From: Glossina fuscipes
Taxonomy: Eukaryota > Arthropoda > Insecta > Diptera > Glossinidae
Direction of reading: 5' to 3'
DNA: 64,000 nucleotides
Assembly (NCBI RefSeq): GCF_014805625.2
Contig: NW_023998452.1
Coordinates: 490,455-554,454, forward strand
Part shown: positions 37,389-50,022 of the stretch, one piece after another
Numbering within the stretch: position 1 is the first letter of the stretch
How the letters are laid out: the number at the start of each line of letters is the position of its first letter
Notes under the pieces: model-generated
Databases searched by the model: none
The model's input: only the letters and a program-made list of their open reading frames with translations
Told to the model about the DNA's origin: nothing
Program-made: the position numbers and the translations under genes

Positions 37389-37575
37389 ATGGAAGGCTCG
37401 TGGCCACAAATTGTTGCTGCACATATGGTGGCATCAGCAAGATGTACTGTGTTACGAGCTGCTAAAATTGGATTAAATTGTTACTGTAGATGCCTAACGA
37501 CGTCAATTCGACAATTTGAATGATGCATTGTTGCAAAAAAGATAATTAGTAGCGGTTAACGGCGGTTGCCAGAAA
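37389..37575 (+). pseudogene. mariner transposase fragment (central catalytic part)
   Basis: One + strand frame reads HKLLL, HIWWHQQDVLCYELLKLD, then after one stop IVTVDA, a second stop, and RRQFDNLNDALLQKR before a third stop. This is the order seen in mariner transposases between the first and second catalytic Asp (the WWD-x-x-G-V-x-x-Y-E-L-L block, then the L-x-x-L-x-x-A-L-x-x-K-R block). In WWH the family's usual Asp is replaced. Only about 60 residues are left and no TIRs were found. Confidence 0.65.
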
Positions 37576-38930
37576 GGTAGGTCGACGTTCTACAAAAGGA
37601 TGGAAAATAGTTTGGTTAATATCTATTGTACCAAGAAGCGCCACTTTCAAGTGAAAGATGATCAAAATACATGCAAGCATGCGAATAAATCCACAATTTA
37701 ATGTTAAGTAAAGGCTTGCAATATCCTAATGTTTATGTAAGCGTAGTGTTCAAGGCCTTGAAGCTGTTGAACGTCTGCGTATTTGCTTTTTAAGCAGTAA
37801 ATCATTTACTTGTTTGTCGTATACTTATTAGAAAACTTCGATCAACAATAGTTACCTCAGGTGGCTATGTTTCATAATCACTATAGTTAACGAGCACGGA
37901 TACTGGTTATCTTTAATGTAATTATTAGAAAACAAAACAAAAAAAACCTAATGGTTACATCTCGTTATTTATAATAAATACTTTTAATTTATTGCGTTAT
38001 TAAATTTGTAACCTGCGAATTTAAAAAAAAATACATTCGTTTTAAATTTTACTTAGACTGTAAATATAAACGAGTTTCTAATCTATATAGCCCTTTTGAA
38101 TAAGGTAAAGTATAAAAAACAAAAACAAAAAAACAAAAACAAAAGACTTAAGAAACAAACTGATTTTGTGCCAAAGTATACAGAGAAGAGCTGATTATTT
38201 TATTTGTACAAAAAAACCCCTCTAAAGGAATGTAAGTAACTAGTAAATGATTATTCAATCAAGACAACTCGAGTGTGTGCTAGAGATGGATGAGCACAAT
38301 TGGCCAAGTCACGCGTAATTTTTCTCTCTGTTTGTTTTTATTGAGTTCAGCCCTTAATTTAATTGCAATATTTATGCGAAACTGAAACTTCTTTCTAGGA
38401 CACTCATGATGGATTTCTCTTGTCTTCAGAAAGTACTATCCTTCCGCGCATATAAATAGGTAGGTATATGAAGCACAAATAAATAATATGAAAATTTTGG
38501 TCTAGAAGTTTATACTTCAATTTATCCTTAACTAAATGCCTTAGCTTAAATTCGAAATTTACAAAATAAGAAAAATATTTAAATAAGACACTCTCGTTTA
38601 ATGTTTCCCACATTTATCATGTTGCATACTAGCTTTAGTGTTTACCATATTGCGTCGTATAGTTACCGGGCAAGCGAAAAACGAAATGTTGCTAAGCCAT
38701 TTACACAGTTATTTGTCTCTCATGGATCATTTTTTCATATTATTCGATGAGATTTTGTGGATAAGTTTGATGTATAGTTGACTTAAAATGAAGCGCGAAG
38801 AAGAGAAGACAGTGGCCCTTAAGCTGTCGCTATCTGTTCATCAGTCCGTGTATTGAGATCACACGATCGATTTAGTGTTTTTTTAACTTTTGAGGATAAA
38901 ACGCTTTTAAGTAAGCCTTCAAATACCTGA
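37576..38930. other. no feature seen
   Basis: AT-rich with AAACAAAAAC phrases at 38,115-38,145. No coding evidence. Confidence 0.4.
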
Positions 38931-38932
38931 TT

Positions 38933-39640
38933 ACCTGTTGCTCCGAACGTCTATCTGAGCAGAGACGACGAGACCACTTTCTCATAGCTGCTTAAGAAAA
39001 CTTCTATCGTCTTTCTTTACTTATTTTCTGATGTTTTAGCATATTGTGTATAAACATATGATGCTAAAGCGCTGCCAAGTAAACTCCGCAAATGTTGCGG
39101 TTTGGCTAAAATGTGTTCTCGAAGCTGTTTACTAACGTTTTAAGGCTTTCATCTTTATAATTTTGAAATGTCTGAGTAGATCGTTTTACTAAAATATAAA
39201 AGACGAACTACTAACGAGTGGGACTGCAAATGCTGGCACCTGCTCGTCTAACTGAATGAACATGATTGTATTCTCGTAACCGTTTCATTATTTTGAAAAC
39301 GGCTTAATATATCATTATTGTCAAGTAGGACTTCAAGGTCCTGACCGTATGCTGGCCCAATAAGAAGGGAACTGTTTCCCAAAGTTTCAAAGTCTTTCTT
39401 TCCGTCCAATTCGATATGTTGGAGTGTATTGTTTATAAATATGTGATGGCAAATTTCTGCCAAGTAACTTTTCAATTGCTATCAACTGCCATTACCTGCT
39501 CGTCTAACCTAAAGAGTCCGATTGCACTATATTTTATATTTTGTTCAAGAGAAGAACAGGTTGTAATGAATATTGAAGCATGTTTCTTAGCCAATATTGT
39601 TTATCTGATTGATGATTGGGCATACAATTTGTGAGCGTAC
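38933..39640. repeat. degenerate tandem repeat, unit about 255-305 bp
   Basis: ACCTGCTCGTCTAACT occurs at 39,238, ACCTGCTCGTCTAACC at 39,494, and a looser version at about 38,936. GTCTTTCTTT lies at 39,009 and 39,392. A TATTGTNTATAAANATATGATG block is followed by CTGCCAAGTAA near 39,042 and 39,424. About two and a half units, with an indel of about 127 bp between them. Short open frames on both strands follow from it. Confidence 0.55.
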
Positions 39641-41405
39641 AATAAATTATGTTTAAAATGTTGCTGTTTGTCTTACAACTACGTTTAGATCATTAGAAGA
39701 AATTTTAACTAACTCCAGGCCTTAGTGTTACTGTTAAATGAGTGAAGAAATTAAAAAAAAGGTACTAAATAAACAGGCCAGTAATATATATTCGAGGATT
39801 AGTTGGTGATGCCTGTTATTTTTCGTTCGTTGGAAAAACTTACCTTTAATAGAATGATGCCGGGGTGGCTTCCTTACCTTGGTGAATTCTATTTCTCTAC
39901 TCATCAAAAAGAAACCCTAACCTCTGTTGAAATTTTCCCTCGACTTCTGTTCATTAGTTCACTTATGTTGTTAGAGAATCTAGCAGCTAAACATTAAAAT
40001 TAGAATATCTACACTACACTAAATGATCTATCAATAATCGATCGTCAGTTGTCTACAGACGGAATGGACCAGTCTCTAGCCGAAATACCTCGGTTTTGGC
40101 CCCTATATCGTGAGATCTTAGCGAATCATGTCAAGAAGAAGGGAATCGGAAACCAGCTTCTTCTTGTGTATGCTTTTGTTCGAACACGAATTGGCGTTGC
40201 CACATTCGAACTATTTCCACTAAGTTATTTCGAATGTGATATTCCCATGCCATTTCGTTCTTACTTATTACAGCGTCCCTATAATGCTCGCAAGAGAATA
40301 GCTAACTGCCTCCTACGAAAGAAAACGGGTGAAAAGTAAAATATACTCATCGTATAAGAATAACTTATAACCATTTGTAGGACCAAGACAGGCTGCGTGA
40401 CTTTAGTTATGTACAGAAACTTCATTTTTTATTTTTTCTTAATATCTTGGTAAATACATGAACGTGAAAACTTATGGAGCTTTGTTTATATTTTTCTTGA
40501 GCCGAGCTCCCTAGTCTACTTTAGTCATGCGCGTCGCAATGTGTTTGTGTATTTGTATGTCACAAGTGTGTTAGTGCGTATGCTCCCTCGCATGACATTT
40601 CCAACATTGGAAATTTCGGCGAGTCTTGTTATACATATTTTTGATAATCTCCCTGTAGACTGGACATCTGTCACATTCGTCTGCGGACATTAATGAAACG
40701 AAATTGTGAATATCATAACGGCATCAATCTATTAATTGAAACCTACGGCTTGTTCCCGAAAATTATTTATGAATGTTGTTGTAAAAGTGACGCCATCCGA
40801 TCGGGACATGAACGCACTAATAAAAAACTGAACTAATTTTTTCCCCCTTACTTTAAGAGCATTTAAGCGGGCGGAGTTTGCTGCACGAAATCTTTCCCCG
40901 TTTCTATCGCTTACCTATAATCGAATATTTCCTGCAATGGGTTAAAAAATTAATTTTAAATTGTGTGTACAGCACATATCTATACATTTGCATTTAATTT
41001 GATTCGTGCTAACACAAGCGTGTTTTAATTAGAATCTACTTATTTTCAGGCTTATTTTGAATAGGAGCTCTTCACTGTTTCAATTAAATCTCTTATAAGA
41101 CTAACGGGAATTATTTATAATTAAATAAAACTCGTTTCATCCTTGTTACCAACAATATTAATAGTTTTAGTGATGAGCAACGAACTAAACTAATCAGTAA
41201 GTATTTAAAAAAAAAAACTGAAAACATTTCATTATTCAAATTAACTTATAATTCATTTTAATGTCATAGCAACGAATTTATGTGAATAATAAATAATGTA
41301 TAGGGGTGAAGACATAAATATTAGCTCATTTAAGCGTGCATATCAATTGTTCATTTGTGTTACCGTTATAATTACTATGCAATAGTTTGCGAGAATGCTA
41401 ATAAA
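39641..41405. other. intergenic apart from the doubtful frame at 40,064
   Basis: Moderately complex sequence. A 64-codon frame at 39,803-39,997 vaguely recalls a non-LTR reverse transcriptase segment but is not convincing. No other feature seen. Confidence 0.35.
40064..40339 (+). CDS. unclassified open frame, 91 codons (doubtful)
   Basis: Opens at an ATG with GACGGA before it (not a strong Kozak context) and runs to TAA. It begins MDQSLAEIPRFWPLYREIL and ends with a basic KKTGEK tail. Base composition is less AT-rich than the flanks and the reading is unusually free of low complexity, which is why it is listed. There is no signal peptide, no domain I recognise, and no obvious splice sites, promoter or poly(A) signal tied to it. 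It could be an unrecognised transposon remnant or chance. Confidence 0.15.
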   Translation: MDQSLAEIPRFWPLYREILANHVKKKGIGNQLLLVYAFVRTRIGVATFELFPLSYFECDIPMPFRSYLLQRPYNARKRIANCLLRKKTGEK

Positions 41406-41412
41406 CATTATT

Positions 41413-42114
41413 ACACCCTATACCATTTGTGGTAAAGGGTATATCAAATTTAATTGACGTATGTAACACGCAAAACCGCTTAAGATGCCCCCACCTTTCA
41501 TTATCCTGTCAGTCTCTCTGTCTATTTGTCCCTCTGATATCTGGTATGAAAATTTTGGACCGGCTGGGGCAATTTTTTCAAGCCCCCCTGATATAACGAA
41601 AACTGGGGTTCATATCACAAATGGTTTAATTTGCAATGTTTGATGATGAGAATTAGATCATAATAGTAATTTAAGAGAAAAAATCAACTGTACCAAATTT
41701 GGACTATCCCGGCCTATATTTTTGATCCTACTCTGTATATGTAGATTGATTCTTTGTAGGGCAGAAAACTACATTTTAATACGTTATGGTAAAACTGAAC
41801 TCATAATCGTGAATTAAGATAAAATACAAACTTTGGACCATGTACGCCTATTTTTGGATTCTATCTTATAAAAGAAAAATCTAAGTTGTAACATATTATG
41901 ATCAAAATTGATCCATAATAGCAGTTCGATATAAAAGTTAACCATGCTAAATTTTGGATACGTACCACAAGTTTTGAACCACTTGGGCACAATATCTCAT
42001 TTTTATACTGCAGTCCCGTAAAAGTAAATTCATATAAAAACAGGGTATAATTTTTGTGTTCTATGGCAGAAATAAGAATTGTGTTAGACAATGTAGGATA
42101 TTTAATAGTCGGCC
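41413..42114 (-). repeat. MITE-like family A, expanded copy A5
   Basis: The left terminus ACACCCTATACCATTTGTGG and the right terminus ATGTAGGATATTTAATAGTC followed by GGCC are inverted ends of family A in minus orientation. The copy is about 700 bp, twice the usual length, because its middle holds about four tandem units of roughly 120-145 bp. Each unit starts AAATTTTGGACC or similar (41,553; 41,697; 41,829; 41,950). Confidence 0.65.
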
Positions 42115-42407
42115 TTGACCGACTATAATATTTTCACATGTTTTTATGAAAATTCATTTAGAAATTTCACAGTCAGTCACATAGTGTAGATGTTTAATGG
42201 CATCGGTAATATGCATTTTCTTCATACTACAGCGTATTAATTAAAAAGAAAAGTTTTTTTGCTTAGCTTACATAAATTTGTACATTTCAAATATTTAGAA
42301 TTTTAAAATGTGTATAAACTATAAAAAAATTTGCCGTGATCGAAATGTGCAATAAGCGCGAGCGACTTTTTTACAGGTAAAACAAATAAAAACACTATAG
42401 GGGGAAA

Positions 42408-42664
42408 GGGCCCATCATCAAATACCCTCTATCGCTTCGATTAATACACACATATATATAATTATTTTTCGGAATAAGTCTGATCCAAAGCATTTTTAAT
42501 AACATACGTTCAAAACAGGATAGACCGGCGGACACAAAAGCGTAGATCGATTCAAAATTTGATTCGGTATAATAAGTGGTCGACCTATCTCAAGTCCTTC
42601 TAGATGGTATACACGCCCACATTAACATAATATGTTCTTGTAGCCGAAGTGGTGCATGGCATGT
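42408..42664 (+). repeat. MITE-like family A, copy A6
   Basis: Head GGGCCCATCATCAAATACCC then CTCTATCGCTTCG; middle GTAGATCGATTCAAAATTTG and CGGTATAATAAGTGGTCGAC; tail GCCGAAGTGGTGCATGGCAT. Orientation is opposite to its neighbours A5 and A7. Confidence 0.65.
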
Positions 42665-42690
42665 TAAAGAGAATAAATGTAGCGCAGTAA

Positions 42691-43130
42691 AGAAAAAGAC
42701 ATTTTTATTAAAACGCAATTAAAGCTTAGCCTACAGTGACAAAAATTAAGAAGTGGACCGCACGATATGAATGCACGGCAAATTTCAAACTGATCAGAGC
42801 AAATTATTCAGTTCAACGCGTTAAATAAATTAAAATTATTTTGCTCTTCTTAGAAGCAAAATTTCATATTATTTCAAATCTTAACTTTCTTTAACAGATT
42901 TTTGATGGTTGATTGTTATTGTAGATCCCCTGTGAAATATACTCAGATCCTGACAAAATGTATTGCTAAGATGGTCAATATAAAACAAGATATTCGGCTC
43001 ATTTCTAGTTTGCTTACGCTGTTTAATTACAAAACATACAGTGACTCTCTATATCGTATCATGTATGTCGTGTAAATTGAAAATAATTTTTTTTACAAGT
43101 TTTGCCACAAATTCAAGGATAATTGGGCGA
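42691..43130. other. no feature seen
   Basis: AT-rich spacer between two family A copies. Confidence 0.4.
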
Positions 43131-43139
43131 ATGCTTGTT

Positions 43140-43467
43140 GTATCCTACACCAAGTGCGATGCAGCGTATGTTAAGCGAGTGCGGACGGTTGTAAAATCCA
43201 GAAAGACTTGAGATAGACGCTTACTTTCTTATGCCGATCTACGCTTGTCCGTCTGTCTGTCCGCCTTGACTCTTTCCATGTATTTTTGTGCTCAACGTGC
43301 AGGTCGTAACTTTCGATAAAATGTGGTACACTGGCACGTGTTGGACAAACGTGATTGAAAATGATTCGGGGCGGACCACATCCTGAATAATGCCTTATTT
43401 TGAAAAGTCTTAATATGAATAACTGTATTAAGTGAGGTGTAGAGTATTTAATAGTGGATGGCGGCCC
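43140..43467 (-). repeat. MITE-like family A, copy A7
   Basis: Left terminus GTATCCTACACCAAGTGCG, internal CCGTCTGTCTGTCCG and GTGGTACACTGGCACGTG, right terminus AAGTGAGGTGTAGAGTATTT then AATAGTGGATGGCGGCCC. Both ends are present, so this is a near-complete copy of about 330 bp. Confidence 0.7.
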
Positions 43468-45303
43468 TCTTTTCTGAAGATATTTTCGTATGTGTTAATC
43501 GAAATTACAATTTTATTGTTTATTGTTTTCGATGTATTTTGTTTTTTGTTTTTTGTTTTTAGACAAATGATTGTCGTTTTAAATTGAAGAATGAGAAAGA
43601 GAACCATGAACGCAACTATGTTCCTTATAATTATTTGCATAATTAATACATATGTCGAATCATATTAATCATTAGTTTCCTTAACATTATTTAATTAATT
43701 GCGGTCTCTTTGAGAAAGCTTAAGGTAACTACTAGGCTCTTGTACATAAGATTGTCGCACATTTGCAGCTGCTTAACAGCGACAGCTACATTTGCAATAA
43801 TAAATGAAATGTGGAGCAATTCATGTTAGATTAGCAAATAAGTGCGTGATTTATAATTGGGAAGAGAGTGAGAGATATAGAAAGATAAGCGTATAATGTG
43901 CATTATGTTCAATGATTCTAATAAATTTAATAAAATTTTTGTATTCGCTAACAAATGAGAAAAAAACAATGCTAAAGTGTATATCACGATTTCTAAAGCG
44001 ACAGCCGATTTATATAAATCATGAATGTAGCATTTGCTTTAGTTTATGCATAGCTTGCTTTTACGGCACGTGCACGCTGTTGTTAAGAGTTTTTTATTCA
44101 TCGTTTCTTCAACGAGCCCAATCACTTGAAAGTAAAACATTTTTATTGAACTCGACTTAAAAACGAAAAGTAAGAAATGAACAATCAAACCAACATTTAA
44201 ACATTCCTGCTAACTTTGTTGTTTGTAAAGAGTTCCGCTTTGTGATGCGATCAATAATTCTTTACGTACGCTTACTATAAAGTTAATATTTGTTCAAAAA
44301 GAAAGAGAGAAACGATGAGATGGAAAGCGAGACAACCAGCGAGAGGGAGATAGAAAGATGCGCATAATCATAATTACCAAACTCGCCGCCAATATGTCGA
44401 ACGAGTCAACGACAACACTGACAACGACGACGACGACGACGACGACAACGACCATTTCTGATATATGGTGTGTACAAAAATCACAAACAACACAATGACC
44501 AATTGACTGCGCATGCATGCATGTATTGCGCTCAGCAAAAACAACAACAAGCAACAGTGCAATAACAACGTCAAGAATACTAATATATACATTCGGGCAT
44601 GTATTCACTGCATAAATAGCAGTTGACGTCCGCAACCGAAAGAAGGTGAAGTTAAAGAAGTTTTGCAAAATTGCAAATTAATCTCACCCAGACATGTAAC
44701 ATAACATAGAGCATACGACGGACATACATACATAAGCGAAATAAAATAGGTTCACAATACAAAAAAGCAAGAAGCAGAATACGTTGCCCTACCGCACGTA
44801 CCTGCCTATCAATTGGACAATAAATGATTGTCCGAATTTTCTGATAACCAGATTTATAGCGACTGTCTGCCTTCAACAGGTACTGTTAAGTGTCCCTAAC
44901 CGGGTGTAAGCAATTCAATCAGAGAACGTTGCCCGTCTTTTTACAAAGCCAGTTAAATGCAAGCGGCCGAAGTGCAGTAATAAACAATAACGAAAGAAAT
45001 AAAAGCGAATATGTGAAGCGAAACAAAACACGAAAAATGCCACACATGTCGTTGATGACGCGTTGTCGATAGTGACGTCGAGTATTGTTGATTTATTTCA
45101 TTATGAAATGTGTATAAATAATAAGAAATATATAGGAGAAGTTACATGAACAACAACAACTATGAAAGCAACGCTACAAATAATGATACAAATACTTAAA
45201 CAATTTAAGTGTAATACAAATAAAACCACACTTCTCTACATACAATTACATTATGTGCAGATCTATACAATTTATATATATATATGACATATGCATACAT
45301 ATA

Positions 45304-45334
<31 letters not shown>

Positions 45335-46953
45335 TAGGTGTGCGAGTATGTTTCTGCCGATTTTTAGTAAGATTTCGGGTTTGTTACGCAGAAGACGATT
45401 TCTCAGATAACTCGGATAATTGGTCTTTTAAGGGTACGTAGGAGAAAACCGAATGGATTTGGACTTTGCTCTAAGCAGGTGAACACAACAAGCACACAAT
45501 AAATCAACAACTAAGTCCAGAAGGACTAGCGTATGATGAATATAGCATGGAGACTATAGCACATTCTAGCCCAATGCTGCTTATGTTTCTTTGTTTGAAA
45601 TCATTATGCTGAACACCTTCAATATGATGACTTCCGCCACTGCGGGTTCATTGTCATTTGTCGTTAATACTGTTCGTCATCCGCCAGAAGTCTGTACCGT
45701 CGTCCTGCTGAACGACTAACTGGAAAGGTGATGCTCTGCCATTATTCGGCATAGAACTCGACTCGCATCAAAGCTAAAAAAAATATACTTTTTGTACAAT
45801 TGTAACCTTCTCTACCTAAACCTGAAGATGACACTTTCATGTAAGAAAGGCATGGCATTATTTGGCATTCTATCGTGCTGGCAACGGTTTTTTTTTTAGA
45901 AAAGAGCAAAAACTTATTCAATATCCCAATACTTTTGTATACATATATATATATATATGTATGTGCGCGTATATCTTTTAAGATCTTTAGACTTAAGTGA
46001 TTATGATCATGCCCGTTGGTTTTGATTTGTCTTTCCCTGCCGTGGAAGAGATTCTTTGTAAATGATTTCCCTTTCTTGCAGATGCGCGAGTATAGCTTTG
46101 TTGCAATTGTTTTTTACTTATCGATCTGATAATAACAATTTACGAAAAACATACAAACATACGCATTGAGCAATCATATACACAAACTCTTATTTAAATC
46201 TCGCTAAATGCATTTGCATATATAAGCCAAATTGGCCTTCATTCGGGCTCATATATTATTATGTTTGCCCAACGAAAACGTATCACTTCTGGCTACGGTT
46301 GTCGTATTAAAATTTCATTTCTGTAATTTAAGCTTTGTTGTCTTTATCAACGTCAACATGCGTGAATGACTGAAGACGTGCCACCCATTCTCCTTATACT
46401 ATCGTTGTTGTTAATGTTGTTGTTGTTGTTATTGTGGTCGTCTTTTTTTTTTTGTTTTTTTTGGCAACTTTAATTTGCACTTTGCATAAAAGCTTAATTT
46501 AAAAAGGTAAAGAAGAAAAAATATCACTTGCACTCGACAGACGCCACATGCATCTGTTGATCCCGTCTCTTTTTTGTTTTCATTTCTTTTCTTTGGCTTT
46601 TGTATGAAAGATCAAGTGTGACTAAAGCCCTACTTAATGATCCATTCATTCATTCAAATATGCCAACAACGAGACATTCATATGTTGGTTGTCTTTGTTG
46701 TTCTGTCGGTTAAATTAGCCGTTGTATGATACTTTCATTTCAAGAGGGCACAGAGTGTTAAATTTTGCGTTTCTTTTGTGCGGTTTGGTGTTTTAAGTGA
46801 TTTTTGCATTCACAGGTGATAGTATGCGTTATGTCAGATGGTGTATTAAAACAAAAAAAAGAAGAAAACCAAAAAACCAATGGATTCCAATTAAAAATCA
46901 GGTGATTTAATTGTGGGTTTTCGTGTGAAAAGTAAAGATTATTGCAATTTATT

Positions 46954-46992
<39 letters not shown>

Positions 46993-47335
46993 GAAGATTA
47001 TTGCTTCCTTCCAACATGATGAGTAAAGTAATTTAAATGGTGTCGGTCTTTTCTGATTATATGCTTCGAATGCAAATATGCTTTGCGCTTCAAATGAAAT
47101 GAGTTACGAAGTCGCTCCGTGGTGAGTTTTCAATAACTATCAGCATCACTTTCGATAAACGTATCTTTAGTAATTGCACGTTCCTCTTCATAAAGGTCAG
47201 CTTATTAAGACGTTTGAGGCCACTTTCTTCTCTTTAGGGGACTTTATCTGCCTAATATCGGAATAATATTTGTGATCGCAATTCATATACGCACGCAGCA
47301 ACTTTAAAATTTAAAAAAAAAGCAAAACAATCGCT
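43468..47335. other. intergenic, simple repeats, no gene supported
   Basis: Includes (ACG/GAC)n at 44,424-44,452, (CATA)n at 45,305-45,333, (TA)n at 45,942-45,960, (TTG)n at 46,403-46,433 and a pure T-run of 36 at 46,956-46,991. The section 44.2-45.1 kb is somewhat less AT-rich. The 124-codon minus-strand frame at 44,294-44,668 is an artefact of the GAC repeat (poly-Val/Ser). Confidence 0.45.
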
Positions 47336-47339
47336 GCAG

Positions 47340-47620
47340 ATGGATGTTTGATAAAACCTGACAGCCAAATGAACAGACACATGAGCGAAAAAATGCGTGA
47401 AGCCATACAATGCGAGTAGGTGGATGGACAAATAGATCGGACGAATGTGAAAACGGATATGCAGGGTCAAGCGAATTCATGGACAAAACAGCTGAGGCAG
47501 TGGATGAATGAATTAATAGACACATGATTTAATTCCACATAGATAGGTGGCGAACGGATATAAAGGTGGATAGAAGACACACAGAGGCATACAGAGAGAT
47601 GTTATTAACAAATAGACCAC
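47340..47620. repeat. cryptic (GGAT/GACA)n tetranucleotide tract
   Basis: Purine-rich with a four-base rhythm (TGGATGGACAAATAGATCGG and similar). It is the strand complement of the type seen at 35,060-35,430. Likely a decayed microsatellite. Confidence 0.55.
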
Positions 47621-47689
47621 ATGAAGGTTACATGCACAGGCTTTACGGACTTATCGAAATAAAATTTTATCCTAAAATTTTACTCATTG

Positions 47690-48245
47690 CGGATAGAGAA
47701 CATGAGTTAGCAGTTCGAACTTGAAATCTTTGATTCCGCCCTTTATGGATGCATGGACTATTGCATTATCTTAATAATGCAACAATGATAACTTTCTTTG
47801 GCAAATGTAGAAAAAAAGAAATGACCCAAATCTCCTCTTGATTGTTTTGCCCAAAACCCCAAAAGACTGACGATATCATTTTGCCAATTGATGGAATTAA
47901 CTGCGCCCTATTTGTAGTCCGCTCATCCCTTTCAATGGACTGTTCCTTTTTGTCAGACATGAACAGCGGGTTTTACTGATGCGATACATAGCCGAATATT
48001 CGATCAAAACATTGTTGCGAGGCTGCTTTCGGATCATTGTGAGCACACGTGGCACCCATCTTACCAACAACTGTCTCACGTTCGGGTTTTTAGTCAACAT
48101 GCGACACTTTTGAAATGCTTATCACGTTTGATATTCACTCAGGCACTTTTAGTCAACGCTTACATGAGACCATTTCATGGACTTTATGTGCCATATCGGG
48201 CGAGCTGACTTCACTCGGTCCATCGCTATGATATTCACTTTGAAA
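47690..48245 (-). pseudogene. mariner transposase relic, central to third-Asp part
   Basis: On the minus strand, in order: VRWVPRVLT (about 48,070-48,030, the family's RWVPR motif preceding the catalytic domain), then a scrambled segment at the first Asp, then SIGKMISSVFWGFGQ (about 47,855-47,880; family motif G-K-x-M-x-S-V-F-W). After a gap come LHY, a stop, DNAIVHASIKGG (second Asp in DNA-x-x-H) and FKFELLTHVLYP, matching F-E-L-L-x-H-P-P-Y-S-P, before a stop near 47,696. Stops and shifts abound. The motif wording differs from the copy at 50.6 kb, so it belongs to another mariner lineage. Confidence 0.72.
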
Positions 48246-50020
48246 TTGTTGAAAACAAAAAAATCAGGCTACTCCAAGGTAAACTTTCGTTACGATGCAA
48301 AATAGTAAATAACTTATGTTCGCGTCCTCTCAAACTTATGAATTGTAAAAATCATGAATGACTTGTTTCTTGCATCGCCTTGCCGTACCCAAATTCCCTC
48401 ATTTTTAGGTACGTTCTTGCAAAAGTCTTCCTTCAAAGATTCTTTTGAAGAAGATTGTACGAATCACAATTAAAAATTTTAATTTAGTTCCTTTGAAATG
48501 CTGATATCAAGAATTATAGAGCTGTCAGTCAATATAGGAACCAGTCAGCCATACCTCCTGGAAAGGAAGCGTACGCAATTTTCCCCAAAACTTTCAAATA
48601 AGAACTGAGTTAGAGTTGTCGAGGCCTTATTTTATTTCATTAGATAAAGCTTAGCATAGCTACACGATATCATTCACAGCGGTCGTAATCAATAGCTTAT
48701 TATTACGGTTTGATTTATTAGATGAAGTTATTCTACGTTGCGAAATTGATATCTCGTTCTAGCTGACTGATTGTTTCTGGTATCATTATTTCTGACTGAA
48801 CTGAGCTTCTTTCGTTGTTAATGACACCTTGTCAACGCAGACGGCACTAGACGATCAATCTCTTTCATAGAAAGTCGTAACCCTATTAATTTTCATTTTT
48901 CTATAATTTATAAACTACACACTGAGTTAACTGACTGCGATTAAAAAGCTGATTATTTCATGGGAAGTAAAAAAAAATTATCTAAATTGGTTATGTAAAC
49001 ACTATTGTAAATATTTATTATATTTAATAAATTAATCGTTTTGAAGAGGCCATCAGAACTATTAAGCTTTCCTTCCTGTTCGAAGTTGTTCGAATGTATC
49101 TATCATCAATTCTCCTAAGCATCGGGTAACGTTTAACATCATTATCAGCATCATATCACTGTCACAGCTTTAATTACTTGTAATAAATTAATTAATTGAG
49201 AAGATGAAATATAAAGCATTATACGTTATATAAAAACAAATACTTAAACTTATTTATATTTATGAATATTTATTGTAATGAATTATGCGACAATAATTTA
49301 TAAATAACGCCATTTTTTAATGATTAGAACGACGCAAACAACAACAATGGCGACATTAAGATAAACTAATACATCTTTAATTATGAAATATTAATTAAAA
49401 CATGAATACGATTTTAATTAAATTAAATAAAAGGAATTTAATATAATGCGATATTTAGAAATAGAAATAGAAAAAAAAGCGATAATAAAATTAATAAATT
49501 AATAAAACATCGATATTGATGACGTGCTAATGTACAGCAGGAGAATTGTTGCTACACAAAGAAGTGCTTTTCCTTACCATCCAGCCTTTGATAAATATTT
49601 GAAAATAGATTAATTTTGCTTTAAAAATTGTTGATAAAAGATTTACACATAAAAAATGATAAAAAGATATTTATGAGGGAGCGCAGTATTGCGCTTTATT
49701 GCCTCCATTATTTCCTATCATATTTTATTAGAAAAACCTTAAACTACGTCTCATAATCTATAACAAATATTTACAGGCTTGGACGCATAAATAGCACACA
49801 TGAATAACAATTTTTTAGATAGTATTATTATTATTATTATTATTTTAATTTTAGACTAATGAACTGAATTCTTAGACTAAAAAAAGACATTGAGCACTAG
49901 CAACACAGGCTATCGGCTCTTTTTTTTAGATAGTAGATAATACGGCTTTTACGGAAATTTTCGCTATATGAATGGATATGTTCTTGGAAAAAAGTACTTA
50001 CGTGAAAGTTATAGAAAAGG
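48246..50020. other. AT-rich, no feature seen
   Basis: Strongly AT-rich from 48,950 to 49,500. (TTA)n at 49,825-49,845. No gene evidence. Confidence 0.45.
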
Positions 50021-50022
50021 AA

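Noticed and set aside
39803..39997. Frame loosely resembling the start of a non-LTR reverse transcriptase (SLEKLTFNRMMP)
   Set aside because: The similarity covers about 15 residues, the following conserved blocks are absent and no neighbouring frame continues it.
44294..44668. 124-codon minus-strand frame with poly-Val/Ser
   Set aside because: The run comes from the GAC/ACG microsatellite at 44,424-44,452.
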